A DNA stretch of 64,000 nucleotides from Enterococcus gallinarum NBRC 100675 (GTDB lineage: Bacteria; Bacillota; Bacilli; Lactobacillales; Enterococcaceae): positions 62,001-126,000 of the forward strand of contig NZ_BCQE01000011.1 in the NCBI RefSeq assembly GCF_001544275.1, given 5' to 3'. Below, piece by piece: positions 56,021 through 64,000 of the stretch. Made by a program: the position numbers and the translations under genes. Every line of letters begins with the position of its first letter. Position 1 is the first letter of the stretch. Under the pieces are notes generated by a model, which did no database searches, was not told the origin of the DNA, and saw only the letters and a list, made by a program, of their open reading frames with translations.

Positions 56021-57253
56021 ATGGGTATTATCAAAGCTGCAACAAGCACGATTGGCGGAGGTCTTGCCGACCAATGGCTAGAGGTCTTCGAACCTGACAA
56101 TATGGGCGACACGACAGTGATGACTAAAGGTGTGAAGGTACGGCGCAATGACAAACGCGGTTCGAACCGAAAAGGAACGGAGGATGTCATAACAGATGGA
56201 TCTGTGATCCACGTCTACCCTAATATGATGATGCTGCTGGTCGATGGTGGGAAAATCATTGATTATACAGCAGAGGAAGGCTATTATACCGTCAAAAATG
56301 ACTTGGCTCCTTCCATGTTCAACGGTTCCTTAAAAGATGCCATCTCTGAAACGTTTAATCGCTTCAAATTTGGCGGCGTAACACCTCAAAAACAACAAGT
56401 TTTCTATATCAATTTGCAAGAAATCAAAGGAATCCGCTTCGGGACTTCTTCTCCATTAAATTATTTTGACAACTTTTATAATGCAGAATTATTCCTAAGA
56501 GCCCATGGAAATTACTCATTGCGAATTACTGATCCAATCTTATTCTACACCAATGCGATTCCTAAAAATAAAACACAAGTTGACATCAATGACATTAACG
56601 AACAATATTTAGCAGAGTTTTTGACTGCTTTACAGACAGCCATCAACAAAATGTCAGCGGATGGCGAGCGCATCTCCTATGTACCATCAAAAAGTATGGA
56701 ATTAAGCAAATACATGGGTGAGGTTTTAGACGACAGTTGGCGCGAGCTGCGAGGAATGGAAATCGTTTCAGTCGCTGTTGCAAGCATCTCTTATACGGAT
56801 GATTCAGTGAAACTGATCAACATGCGTAACCAAGGTGCCATGTTGGGTGACCCAAATGTTCGTGAAGGGTATGTTCAAGGTTCGATCGCACGTGGGATGG
56901 AATCCGCAGGTAGTAATGCTGCCGGTGCAACAACCGGATTTGTTGGTATGGGTATGGGGATGAACACTACTGGCGGTTACTTGAATCAAGCTGCTCAAAA
57001 CAATCAGCAACAAATCCAGCAAAACCAAGAAAATCAGCAGAAACAAAACAATGGCGATAGTTGGGACTGCCCTCAGTGTGGAACAAGCAATACAGGTAAG
57101 TTCTGCAGTAATTGCGGCACAGCAAAACCTACAGGAACCCCAAGTTTACAAATGAAATGTTCAGAATGTAGTGAAATAATTGATTTAGCAAATGGAATCC
57201 CGAAATTCTGTCCCAACTGCGGCAAGCCATTTAAGGGAGTTCCTTTAGACTAA
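56021..57253 (+). CDS. SPFH-domain protein with zinc ribbons, YdjI-like
   Basis: A 410-residue protein. Residues about 20-290 form an SPFH (virion-core/flotillin-like) domain; about 330-345 is Gln/Asn-rich (NNQQQIQQNQENQQKQNN); the C-terminus has two zinc ribbons (CPQCGTSNTGKFCSNCG and CSECSEIIDLANGIPKFCPN CG). No transmembrane helix. The layout matches B. subtilis YdjI, which helps PspA at the membrane. First of three genes; AAGGAGG before ATG. Confidence 0.85.
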   Translation: MGIIKAATSTIGGGLADQWLEVFEPDNMGDTTVMTKGVKVRRNDKRGSNRKGTEDVITDGSVIHVYPNMMMLLVDGGKIIDYTAEEGYYTVKNDLAPSMFNGSLKDAISETFNRFKFGGVTPQKQQVFYINLQEIKGIRFGTSSPLNYFDNFYNAELFLRAHGNYSLRITDPILFYTNAIPKNKTQVDINDINEQYLAEFLTALQTAINKMSADGERISYVPSKSMELSKYMGEVLDDSWRELRGMEIVSVAVASISYTDDSVKLINMRNQGAMLGDPNVREGYVQGSIARGMESAGSNAAGATTGFVGMGMGMNTTGGYLNQAAQNNQQQIQQNQENQQKQNNGDSWDCPQCGTSNTGKFCSNCGTAKPTGTPSLQMKCSECSEIIDLANGIPKFCPNCGKPFKGVPLD

Positions 57254-57270
57254 ATGAAGGAGGAACTTAA

Positions 57271-58395
57271 ATGGATGTCATTACGCATAAATGCCCCAAC
57301 TGCGGCGGTGCGCTAACCTTTGATCCTGGTGATCAAAAATTCCACTGCCCCTTCTGTTTGAGTATTTTTACAGAAGCAGAAGTAACAGCCTTTGAACAAA
57401 AACAAAAAGAAGCCCAACTTGCAGATGGGACTGCTCCGGAAAATCAGCCGATCACTGATGATACGGAACCGGCGCTAAAAGAAGCTATCACAGAAAAAAC
57501 CGAAGAAAAGGCGGCCCAAATGGACTTGTTCCTTTGTCCTAACTGTGGCGCAGAGATCGTCACTGATGCTACGACAGCAGCTACTTACTGTTATTTCTGC
57601 CACAATCCAGTCGTCCTTTCCGGCCGTCTTTCTGGAGAATTTTTACCTAACAAAGTTTTACCTTTTGCAATCGAAAAAGAAGAAGCAACCGCTAAATTTC
57701 TGGAATGGGCACAAAAAAAATGGTTCGTACCAAGAGACTTCTTCGATCAAGCGCAAGTTGAAAAATTGACCGGTGTTTATTTCCCCTACTGGAGGATCGA
57801 TGCCGAACTAGATGGTCAACTATCGGGAACTGGAACTTCTTTAAGAATTTGGCGTGTCGGCGAGATCGAATATACAGAACACAAACAATTTGCTGTTTCC
57901 AGACGCGGAAAAATGCGTATCAATGAACTGATCAAAAACGCTTTATCCAAGAATGTCCAACAAAAAATGGTTACCGGGGTCCAGCCTTTCCCATTGGATA
58001 AAGCCGTTGACTTTCGCAGCCAGTATCTGGCAGGATTTCAAGCAGAAAAACGCGACATTGAGTATCAAGCACTTAAGAATGAAGTACAACAGGAACTTTC
58101 CGGTTATGCTGAAAACCTCCTAAGCAGTACCGTTAATGGTTATACAAGCTTCAATCGGACCCAACGGGACATTGAGATCACGAAAGAAACCAATCATTAC
58201 GTCCTACTACCAGTCTGGCTGGTCACTTATCGGGCAGATGATCCGAATAAGAATGCTTTTTATTATGCGATGAATGGCCAAACCGGTAAAGTCAGCGGTG
58301 TTTTACCAATCAGCTACAAACGCTTAGGTTTTACGAGTGCAGCGATTTTTGCTGTGATTGCGATTCTAGGGATGATTGGAGGGTATTTCTTATGA
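57271..58395 (+). CDS. Zinc-ribbon membrane protein, YdjG-like
   Basis: A 374-residue protein with two zinc ribbons (CPNCGGALTFDPGDQKFHCP FC near residue 8; CPNCGAEIVTDATTAATYCY FC near 88), a soluble beta-rich middle and one C-terminal transmembrane helix (FTSAAIFAVIAILGMIGGYF). This is the YdjG arrangement. GAGGA before ATG 57271; overlaps the next gene by 4 bases (ATGA). Confidence 0.83.
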   Translation: MDVITHKCPNCGGALTFDPGDQKFHCPFCLSIFTEAEVTAFEQKQKEAQLADGTAPENQPITDDTEPALKEAITEKTEEKAAQMDLFLCPNCGAEIVTDATTAATYCYFCHNPVVLSGRLSGEFLPNKVLPFAIEKEEATAKFLEWAQKKWFVPRDFFDQAQVEKLTGVYFPYWRIDAELDGQLSGTGTSLRIWRVGEIEYTEHKQFAVSRRGKMRINELIKNALSKNVQQKMVTGVQPFPLDKAVDFRSQYLAGFQAEKRDIEYQALKNEVQQELSGYAENLLSSTVNGYTSFNRTQRDIEITKETNHYVLLPVWLVTYRADDPNKNAFYYAMNGQTGKVSGVLPISYKRLGFTSAAIFAVIAILGMIGGYFL

Positions 58396-59201
58396 GAAAA
58401 TGTTCCTATTTTTTCCTAATGATTGCCGGCTTTCTGCTAACAACGGTCACTGGCGTGGCGGCAGAAAATACCGTTACTGATAACGCTGGTCTTTTTACTC
58501 CCTCCGAAATCCAGAGTTTGAGCGAACAAGCCGACAAGTTGAATGAGAAAATCAAAGGTGAAGTTTTTATCGCAACGACAAATAACGAGATTGACGATAT
58601 TGAATATACCACCGACCGTTTTCTCGCCGACCGTATCGGAAATGATCAGAATGGCTCGGCATTGATGATCGATATGGGCAACCGGAATTTTCATGTGTCC
58701 ACGTCAGGAAATATGATCGATTATATCACCAACTCTCGTCGCGAGGACATGTTGGATAATATCTATGATCAGATGGCTGCTGGCAATTACTATCAGGCAG
58801 CACGGGTCTACTTGGAGAATGCGGCTAGTTATGTAGAAGCAGGCGTTCCTGGCGGTCATTACCAAGTGGATCGTGAGACAGGAAAGATCACTTACTATAA
58901 AGTGCTGACTCCTTTAGAAATAGGCCTCAGCTTATTAGTAGCTGCAGTGATCAGTATTGCTTTTTTCATCATTGTCAAATCAAAGTACCAATTAAAAATG
59001 GGCGGATACAAATACCCTTACCAAGAAAAATCCAGCATTAAACTGACTCAAAAAGAAGACCGTTTGGTCAACTCGTTCGTTACTACTCGCAGAATCCCAC
59101 GTCCCCCTAAAAATAACGGCGGTGGCGGCGGGTTCGGTGGTGGCAGCACCACTCATTCTTCCGGCGGCGGAACATTTGGCGGCGGCGGTCGCAGTTTTTA
59201 G
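58392..59201 (+). CDS. TPM-domain membrane protein, YdjH-like
   Basis: A 269-residue protein: signal peptide (KCSYFFLMIAGFLLTTVTGV AA), TPM domain (about 27-155, VTDNAGLFTPSEIQSLSEQA), a transmembrane helix about 178-198, and a Gly-rich tail (NNGGGGGFGGGSTTHSSGG, ending GGGGRSF). TPM proteins sit outside the membrane in photosystem or membrane-stress contexts; B. subtilis YdjH is the near model. Last gene of the unit. Confidence 0.85.
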   Translation: MRKCSYFFLMIAGFLLTTVTGVAAENTVTDNAGLFTPSEIQSLSEQADKLNEKIKGEVFIATTNNEIDDIEYTTDRFLADRIGNDQNGSALMIDMGNRNFHVSTSGNMIDYITNSRREDMLDNIYDQMAAGNYYQAARVYLENAASYVEAGVPGGHYQVDRETGKITYYKVLTPLEIGLSLLVAAVISIAFFIIVKSKYQLKMGGYKYPYQEKSSIKLTQKEDRLVNSFVTTRRIPRPPKNNGGGGGFGGGSTTHSSGGGTFGGGGRSF

Positions 59202-59243
59202 TAAACGTTTCTTCTCCTCTGAAAACTGGATCGAAAACGGACT

Positions 59244-59294
59244 AAAAAAGATGATCTTCAGACGACTAGTTGGTCTGAGATCATCTTTTTTTAA
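59244..59294. terminator. Terminator between TPM gene and threonine dehydratase gene
   Basis: AAAAAAGATGATCT (59244-59257) pairs with AGATCATCTTTTTT (59278-59291), inner AGAC/GTCT stem; works for both convergent genes and overlaps the dehydratase stop. Confidence 0.9.
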
Positions 59295-60259
59295 ATGATT
59301 TCTTTAAAAACAGAGAAATCGATATTCCCGCCTGAAACGATTGCGACTGTTCGTTTGCCTTTCAGCAAATGATCGATTTGTCCACTTAGGATAGCAGCCG
59401 TACTCAGAGCACCTGCCCCTTCAGCAATCACTTTTTCTTTTAAAGCCAAATAATGGATAGCAGTTTCGATATCTTTCTCTTCAACTAAAACGGTTTCATC
59501 TATGCGCGAGCGCAACGTTTCATAAGTCAATTCTCCCGCCAAAGCCACATCGCACCCATCTGCCAATGTCTTACTGCTGCGATTGGCTACCAGTTCTTGT
59601 CGCCATATAGAAGAAATCATCCCATGCACTTGATAAGATTGAACACCAATAATATTAGTTTCCGAACGTAATTGTTTGATTGCTAATGCAATGCCTGCGA
59701 TCAAGCCGCCTCCACCGATCGGTACGATGACATTATCCACATTAGGCAAATCTTGTAAAATCTCTAACCCAATCGTTCCTTGTCCTTCCATTACCGCTCG
59801 ATCATCAAAGGGGGAAACAAAGACTTCACCGCTACGTGACATCGCTTCCAAAGTAATTCGTTTTGTATCATCGAATGTCTCTCCTGCTAAGATCACTTCA
59901 GCGCCATAATTTCTCGTTGCTTCTATTTTTGTCTTCGCTGCTTGAAGCGGCATAAAGATCCGTACACGTATCCCTAGCAAGGCGCCTGCTAGTGCAACAC
60001 CTTGCGCATGATTGCCTGCTGAACAAGCAATTACCCCTCTTTTTTTCTCTTCCTCTGTCAATGTTGCTAATTTGTTGTAGGCCCCTCGCGCCTTAAAGGA
60101 TCCTGTACGCTGCAGATTCTCTAGTTTCAGATAAATTTCTCCTGCCTTTTCTGCGCCCAGAATATTGCTTGGTGCGACAGGTGTATGGATCATGATTGGT
60201 GCCAGTCGCTGATAAGCATCCAGGACACCTTGGATTTCAGAAACCGCTTCTTTGATCAC
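59291..60259 (-). CDS. tdcB: Threonine ammonia-lyase, TdcB-type without ACT domain
   Basis: A 322-residue PLP fold-type II enzyme turning threonine into 2-oxobutanoate and ammonia. PLP Lys in TGSFKARGAYNK, GNHAQGVA, and glycine loop PIGGGGLIAGI. The length is that of the catabolic TdcB; the C-terminal ACT-like regulatory domain of biosynthetic IlvA is missing. AGGAGG-like site (GGAGGACTTTCGGTG) before ATG. No ilv genes are adjacent on this strand. Confidence 0.88.
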   Translation of the reverse strand: MIKEAVSEIQGVLDAYQRLAPIMIHTPVAPSNILGAEKAGEIYLKLENLQRTGSFKARGAYNKLATLTEEEKKRGVIACSAGNHAQGVALAGALLGIRVRIFMPLQAAKTKIEATRNYGAEVILAGETFDDTKRITLEAMSRSGEVFVSPFDDRAVMEGQGTIGLEILQDLPNVDNVIVPIGGGGLIAGIALAIKQLRSETNIIGVQSYQVHGMISSIWRQELVANRSSKTLADGCDVALAGELTYETLRSRIDETVLVEEKDIETAIHYLALKEKVIAEGAGALSTAAILSGQIDHLLKGKRTVAIVSGGNIDFSVFKEII

Positions 60260-60470
60260 CGAAAGTCCTCCTAATCAATTTTTTTCTACCCTTATTGAAG
60301 CATATCTGTTCCGTAAATACAATCTAAAGTGCTCGACGTTCTGCCAAAATCCTTCCCCCTTTTTATCAGCAACTGCAGAGCTCCAGATAGACTTGAAAAA
60401 AATTCTGTGAATATAAAGCCTATAGTAATAAGCTTTCATCATGATGTTAGAAATGAAAATCATTGCGATG

Positions 60471-60514
60471 AATTTTCAGAAAATAATGACTTGATGGGCG
60501 TTACATGCTATACT
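60471..60514 (+). promoter_or_regulatory. CodY box and extended -10 promoter of ilvE
   Basis: AATTTTCAGAAAATA (60471-60485) matches the CodY consensus AATTTTCWGAAAATT at 14 of 15 positions. TGCTATACT gives an extended -10 (TATACT 60509-60514). The box sits at the upstream edge of the -35 region, so repression by CodY with branched-chain amino acids and GTP is likely. Confidence 0.72.
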
Positions 60515-60542
60515 AGGAAAAATTAAAAAAGGAAGTGGCTCT

Positions 60543-61562
60543 ATGCAAATCGATTGGGAAAATTTAGGGTTTTCGTATATCAAAACCCCTTGGCGCTTTG
60601 TCGCAAAATGGAAAAATGGCTTTTGGGAACAAGGAGCATTGACTGAAGATAATATTCTTCATATTCATGAAGGTTCTCCAGCATTGCATTACGGTCAGCA
60701 ATGCTTTGAAGGCTTGAAGGCGTATCGACGACCAGATGGCGGGATCAACTTGTTTCGTCCAGATGAGAATAGTAAACGATTGAATCGAAGCGCTCGTCGC
60801 TTGCGTATGCCATTCGTTCCCGAAGAGATGTTCCTCGATGCTGTCAATCAAGTGGTCAAAGCAAACCAAGAATTTGTACCGCCTTACGGTACCGGGGCTA
60901 CTCTATATTTACGGCCGCTATTGATTGGTGTAGGCGAGAATATCGGCGTTGCACCTGCGCCAGAATACTTGTTTATTATTTTTTGCATGCCGGTTGGCTC
61001 ATATTTCAAAGGCGGACTGGCCCCAACGAACTTTATTGTTTCAGATTATGATCGTGCAGCACCAAATGGTACCGGCGCTGCAAAAGTAGGCGGAAATTAT
61101 GCTGCCAGCTTATTACCAGGATATGAAGCCCATGAACGCAATTTTTCAGATTGTATTTATTTAGACCCTGAAACACATACAAAAATTGAGGAAGTTGGGT
61201 CCGCTAACTTCTTTGGGATCACGGCCGAAAATGAATTCGTGACACCAAAATCGCCATCAATTTTGCCAAGTATCACCAAATATTCTCTCCTTTATCTTGC
61301 AGAACATGCTTTAGGATTAACACCTGTCGAAGGTGATGTGTATGTGGATCAACTGGATCGCTTTGTTGAAGCAGGCGCTTGTGGAACTGCTGCGGTTATT
61401 TCACCTATTGGCGGAATCCAAAATGGAGAGTCTTTCCATGTGTTTTACAGTGAAACGGAGGTCGGTCCTAAAACTCGTGCGCTATACGATGAATTGACGG
61501 GTATCCAATTTGGTGAGCGCAAGGCTCCAGCCGGCTGGATTTTTGACGTTCCTCTTGATTAA
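60543..61562 (+). CDS. ilvE: Branched-chain amino acid aminotransferase IlvE
   Basis: A 339-residue fold-type IV PLP enzyme. PLP Lys in [20 protein letters not shown] (about 182-188), substrate loops [20 protein letters not shown] and [10 protein letters not shown], and the signature [14 protein letters not shown]. It interconverts Leu/Ile/Val and their 2-oxo acids. AAGGAAG precedes ATG. Monocistronic, with a CodY box upstream. Confidence 0.96.
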   Translation: MQIDWENLGFSYIKTPWRFVAKWKNGFWEQGALTEDNILHIHEGSPALHYGQQCFEGLKAYRRPDGGINLFRPDENSKRLNRSARRLRMPFVPEEMFLDAVNQVVKANQEFVPPYGTGATLYLRPLLIGVGENIGVAPAPEYLFIIFCMPVGSYFKGGLAPTNFIVSDYDRAAPNGTGAAKVGGNYAASLLPGYEAHERNFSDCIYLDPETHTKIEEVGSANFFGITAENEFVTPKSPSILPSITKYSLLYLAEHALGLTPVEGDVYVDQLDRFVEAGACGTAAVISPIGGIQNGESFHVFYSETEVGPKTRALYDELTGIQFGERKAPAGWIFDVPLD

Positions 61563-61742
61563 TCAATGAACTGATTGGAAGAATCAAAAAATTTTATAGA
61601 GCTCCCCTCTTTGCTCTCACGCCTGAAAGCACCCAAAACAATGAAAGAATGGCGCACCTTTTTTTCGCTTTGACAGGAGCCTTTTCTTAAAATAATTGCT
61701 CTCTCGTCAGTCAATTGTTACAATCAAAGGCAAGGAGGAATT

Positions 61743-61919
61743 ATGATGGCAAAACGCTTATTTTTTTCATTGATTGCTACGGTCATCTATTTGGTCGTAT
61801 CCAATATTGGGAATCTCTTTTTTGGGATCAGTCGTACCTTTAGTTGGACAACTACTTTATGGGAAGCATTATTCTTTTTTATCTTCATTTTTCTTGTTCA
61901 GCAATTTCGCAAAAAATAA
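61743..61919 (+). CDS. Small membrane protein, 58 residues
   Basis: Not a recognised family. AAGGAGG (61732-61738) directly precedes ATG 61743, and the frame MMAKRLFFSLIATVIYLVVS through SWTTTLWEALFFFIFIFLVQ QFRKK has two hydrophobic helices (about 6-28 and 39-53) with a basic end. TTGACA with a weak -10 lies upstream, and a strong terminator overlaps its stop, so it is a complete single-gene unit. Function unknown. Confidence 0.72.
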   Translation: MMAKRLFFSLIATVIYLVVSNIGNLFFGISRTFSWTTTLWEALFFFIFIFLVQQFRKK

Positions 61920-61969
61920 ACAAGCCTAAGTCAGCGGCGCTCAGCGCTAGTCTTAGGCTTGTTTTTTTA
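61918..61969 (+). terminator. Terminator of the small membrane protein gene
   Basis: AAACAAGCCTAAG (61918-61930) pairs perfectly with CTTAGGCTTGTTT (61952-61964), inner AGCG/CGCT stem, then T-run. Overlaps the TAA. Confidence 0.92.
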
Positions 61970-62053
61970 TAAAAAGTCCTCGACGCCTCAACCAAAATAC
62001 GGATCACTAATAGTAAGACAGCGCCATTTTCTCAAACTGAAATTAGAATCATA

Positions 62054-62099
62054 AACAAAAATGAGCCAGAACCCTTACTTAAAAGGAATTCTAGCTCAT
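62054..62099 (-). terminator. Terminator after rplL
   Basis: ATGAGC-AGAA (62061-62071) pairs with TTCT-GCTCAT (62089-62099) with one wobble; T5 follows on the minus strand. Confidence 0.8.
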
Positions 62100-62114
62100 A
62101 ACAATCAAAAATGA

Positions 62115-62486
62115 TTATTTAACTGTTACTGAAGCGCCAACTTCTTCTAAAGCTGCTTTCAATGCTTCAGCTTCGTCTTTAGAGATGCCTTCTTTAACTG
62201 CTGAAGGAGCTCCGTCAACTACAGCTTTAGCTTCTTTCAAGCCTAAACCAGTTGCTTCACGAACTGCTTTGATAACTTTAACTTTTTGGTCGCCAGCTGC
62301 AGTCAATTCTACAGTGAATTCAGTTTGTTCTTCAGCAGCACCAGCGTCGCCAGCTCCACCAGCTACAGCTACAGGAGCAGCAGCAGATACGCCAAATTCT
62401 TCTTCGATAGCTTTAATTAAGTCGTTTAATTCTAAGATTGTCGCGCCTTTTAGCTCTTCGACAATGTTTTCAATGTTCAATGCCAT
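62115..62486 (-). CDS. rplL: 50S ribosomal protein L7/L12
   Basis: A 123-residue stalk protein: N-terminal dimerisation helices ([20 protein letters not shown]), Ala/Gly hinge ([20 protein letters not shown]), and the factor-binding globular domain ([24 protein letters not shown]). Start ATG 62486 after GGAGG. Confidence 0.98.
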   Translation of the reverse strand: MALNIENIVEELKGATILELNDLIKAIEEEFGVSAAAPVAVAGGAGDAGAAEEQTEFTVELTAAGDQKVKVIKAVREATGLGLKEAKAVVDGAPSAVKEGISKDEAEALKAALEEVGASVTVK

Positions 62487-62541
62487 TTTGTTTTCCTCCA
62501 TTTAATTAGATAGTTTAGTTTATAGTGTGATTATGCGGCAA

Positions 62542-63042
62542 TTAAGCTGCATCTTCTTCTTTTTCGGCCACTGCTTTGACAGCGTAAGCCACGTTGCGGA
62601 TAGGTGCTTGTAGCACAGATAGCAACATTGAAAGAAGTCCTTCGCGGTTTGGCAATTTTGCCAATGCTGTGATTTCTTCCAAAGAAGAAACTTTGCCTTC
62701 GATGATACCGCCTTTGATTTCTAATGCTTTAGCCTCTTTAGCAAAATCGTTCATGATTTTTGCAGGTGCGACAACGTCTTCGTTACTGAACGCTACAGCA
62801 GTTGGACCAGTGAATACTTCACCAAGACCTTCTAGACCAGCTTGTTCAGCAGCACGTGAAAGGATAGAATTTTTGATAACTTTCATTTCAACGTTTGCGT
62901 CGCGTAATTGTTTACGTAGACGAGTTACTTCGTCAACAGTCAATCCACGGTAGTCAACGACTACTACAGATGCGGCTGCTTTGAATTTTTCACTCACTTC
63001 ATCCACAATTGCGGCTTTTTTAGCGATAGCTGCTTCACTCAT
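62542..63042 (-). CDS. rplJ: 50S ribosomal protein L10
   Basis: A 166-residue protein ([59 protein letters not shown]) that anchors L7/L12. ATG 63042 follows AGGAGGTG; the L10 leader precedes it. Confidence 0.98.
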   Translation of the reverse strand: MSEAAIAKKAAIVDEVSEKFKAAASVVVVDYRGLTVDEVTRLRKQLRDANVEMKVIKNSILSRAAEQAGLEGLGEVFTGPTAVAFSNEDVVAPAKIMNDFAKEAKALEIKGGIIEGKVSSLEEITALAKLPNREGLLSMLLSVLQAPIRNVAYAVKAVAEKEEDAA

Positions 63043-63132
63043 TTTAAATTTCACCTCCTGATTTTGATGGAAGAGTTTCAAGAAAACATTTCTGTCTTCA
63101 TTTGTCTTTATCGAGAGATAAAAACAAAAAAA

Positions 63133-63285
63133 CTCTATGCCACCGTAGACATAGAGGGACTATTGAAGTTTCTCAATAAACGTCCTCGGTAGGAAATTAA
63201 GACTGACGTCACCTACTGTCTTCGGTACAGTTAAACTTTTAACCTTGACTACCTTACCATAGATAAGGCAGCCAAGTCAACAAAA
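63133..63285 (-). ncRNA. L10 leader (autoregulatory) with terminator hairpin
   Basis: Between rplA and rplJ on the minus strand. CTCTATG (63156-63150 read on the minus strand) pairs with CATAGAG (63139-63133), then a T7 run, an attenuator terminator. Upstream part (about 63160-63285) contains CCTACCGAGGACG and related stems conserved in the Firmicute L10 leader that binds L10(L12)4. Confidence 0.82.
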
Positions 63286-63304
63286 GTTTTGTTTTTTATT
63301 CAAA

Positions 63305-63994
63305 TTAGAAAGAAGCTTGATCTACATGGATACCAGGTCCGAAAGTTGTCGTTACAGAAATGTTTTTCATGTATTGACCTTTCGCTGCAGATGGTTTAGC
63401 TTTTACTAAAGTTTCGTGGATTGTTTTGAAGTTTTCAACTAATTTGTCATCTTCAAATGAAACTTTACCGATTGGTACATGAACGTTACCAGCTTTGTCA
63501 ACACGGTAAGTCACTTTACCAGCTTTTACTTCGTTAACAGCTTTTGTTACGTCCATTGTAACTGTACCAGTTTTAGGGTTTGGCATTAAACCTTTAGGAC
63601 CTAAAACACGACCAAGTTTACCAACAGTTGCCATCATATCTGGTGTTGCAACAACAACATCAAAATCGAACCATCCGCCTTGGATTTTTTGAACCATGTC
63701 GTCGTCTCCAACGAAATCAGCACCAGCTGCTTCTGCTTCTTTGGCTTTTTCACCTTTCGCAAAAACTAACACTGTTTGTGTTTTACCAGTACCGTTTGGT
63801 AGTACGACCGCACCACGGATTTGTTGGTCCGCTTTTTTAGGATCGACATTTAGTTTGTAAGCAACTTCAACCGTTGCGTCGAATTTTGCAATATTTGTTT
63901 CTTTTGCCAAAGCTACTGCTTCTTCAACTGAATAAGCTTTTGCAGCGTCAACTTTTTTCAATGCTTCTTGCATTTTTTTGCTTTTTTTAGCCAT
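63305..63994 (-). CDS. rplA: 50S ribosomal protein L1
   Basis: A 229-residue protein, complete: [20 protein letters not shown] at the start, [38 protein letters not shown] and [20 protein letters not shown], all classical L1 blocks. Its ribosome site lies beyond the window. rplK should follow upstream. Confidence 0.98.
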   Translation of the reverse strand: MAKKSKKMQEALKKVDAAKAYSVEEAVALAKETNIAKFDATVEVAYKLNVDPKKADQQIRGAVVLPNGTGKTQTVLVFAKGEKAKEAEAAGADFVGDDDMVQKIQGGWFDFDVVVATPDMMATVGKLGRVLGPKGLMPNPKTGTVTMDVTKAVNEVKAGKVTYRVDKAGNVHVPIGKVSFEDDKLVENFKTIHETLVKAKPSAAKGQYMKNISVTTTFGPGIHVDQASF

Positions 63995-64000
63995 TTTGTT

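Overview
The window reads as a chromosomal segment of a low-GC Gram-positive bacterium of the Lactobacillales, most probably Enterococcus (E. casseliflavus/gallinarum-like) or a close relative. This is inferred from a WxL-type surface protein, Glc-family PTS permeases with cre-like sites, a TPP-riboswitch ykoFEDC cluster, CodY/NrdR/GlnR-like boxes and the dnaX-recR-tmk-holB gene order. No rRNA, tRNA, insertion sequence, prophage or CRISPR array was seen.

Region 1 (1-9.3 kb) is uronate catabolism. It holds the end of uxaA, then uxaC, and a carbohydrate acetylesterase broken by one in-frame TGA. An oppositely oriented gene for a secreted MucBP/WxL surface protein follows, then the minus-strand operon kdgA-kdgK-kduI-kduD behind an IclR-type regulator. 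Together these take galacturonate/glucuronate and unsaturated uronates to KDG, KDPG, pyruvate and glyceraldehyde-3-P. Region 2 (9.4-22.9 kb) is further sugar uptake: an RpiR regulator, a gluconokinase, a GH4 6-phospho-alpha-glucosidase overlapping its EIICB permease, then a GNAT, RecQ and an FAD oxidoreductase. It ends with a divergent module of a EIIBCA permease, a mannonate-dehydratase-like enolase-superfamily enzyme and a HutC-type GntR regulator, whose shared promoter region carries two inverted copies of a 12-bp site.

Region 3 (23.3-34.1 kb) has a pRiA4b-type protein, zinc-binding AdcA-ZinT behind Zur-like boxes, the riboswitch-controlled ykoFEDC thiamine-precursor transporter, a SipW-like signal peptidase with an altered catalytic position, a large 7TM receptor with a decayed AgrC-like kinase tail, and a T-box-controlled prolyl-tRNA synthetase of the archaeal/eukaryotic type. 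Region 4 (34.2-48.8 kb) holds lplA and an MBL hydrolase, a DUF975 membrane protein whose start appears shifted by an A-tract, an M42 aminopeptidase, a Bce-like ABC exporter, NrdR-controlled nrdD-nrdG separated by a bounded inverted-repeat element, dinB-alkD, amtB-glnK, a GNAT and a MazG-like protein.

Region 5 (48.9-64 kb) is mostly core genome: the minus-strand replication/repair operon dnaX-ybaB-recR-tmk-darA-holB-ricT-yabA-rsmI, a plus-strand SPFH/zinc-ribbon/TPM operon resembling B. subtilis ydjI-ydjG-ydjH but without pspA, threonine dehydratase, CodY-boxed ilvE, an untracked 58-residue membrane protein, and rplA-(L10 leader)-rplJ-rplL.

The strongest candidates for new biology are the degenerate 7TM sensor next to the altered signal peptidase, the element between nrdD and nrdG, the A-tract at the DUF975 start, and the PTS/dehydratase module. 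Start codons were often moved inside the longest open frame to the ATG/GTG/TTG with the best ribosome binding site.
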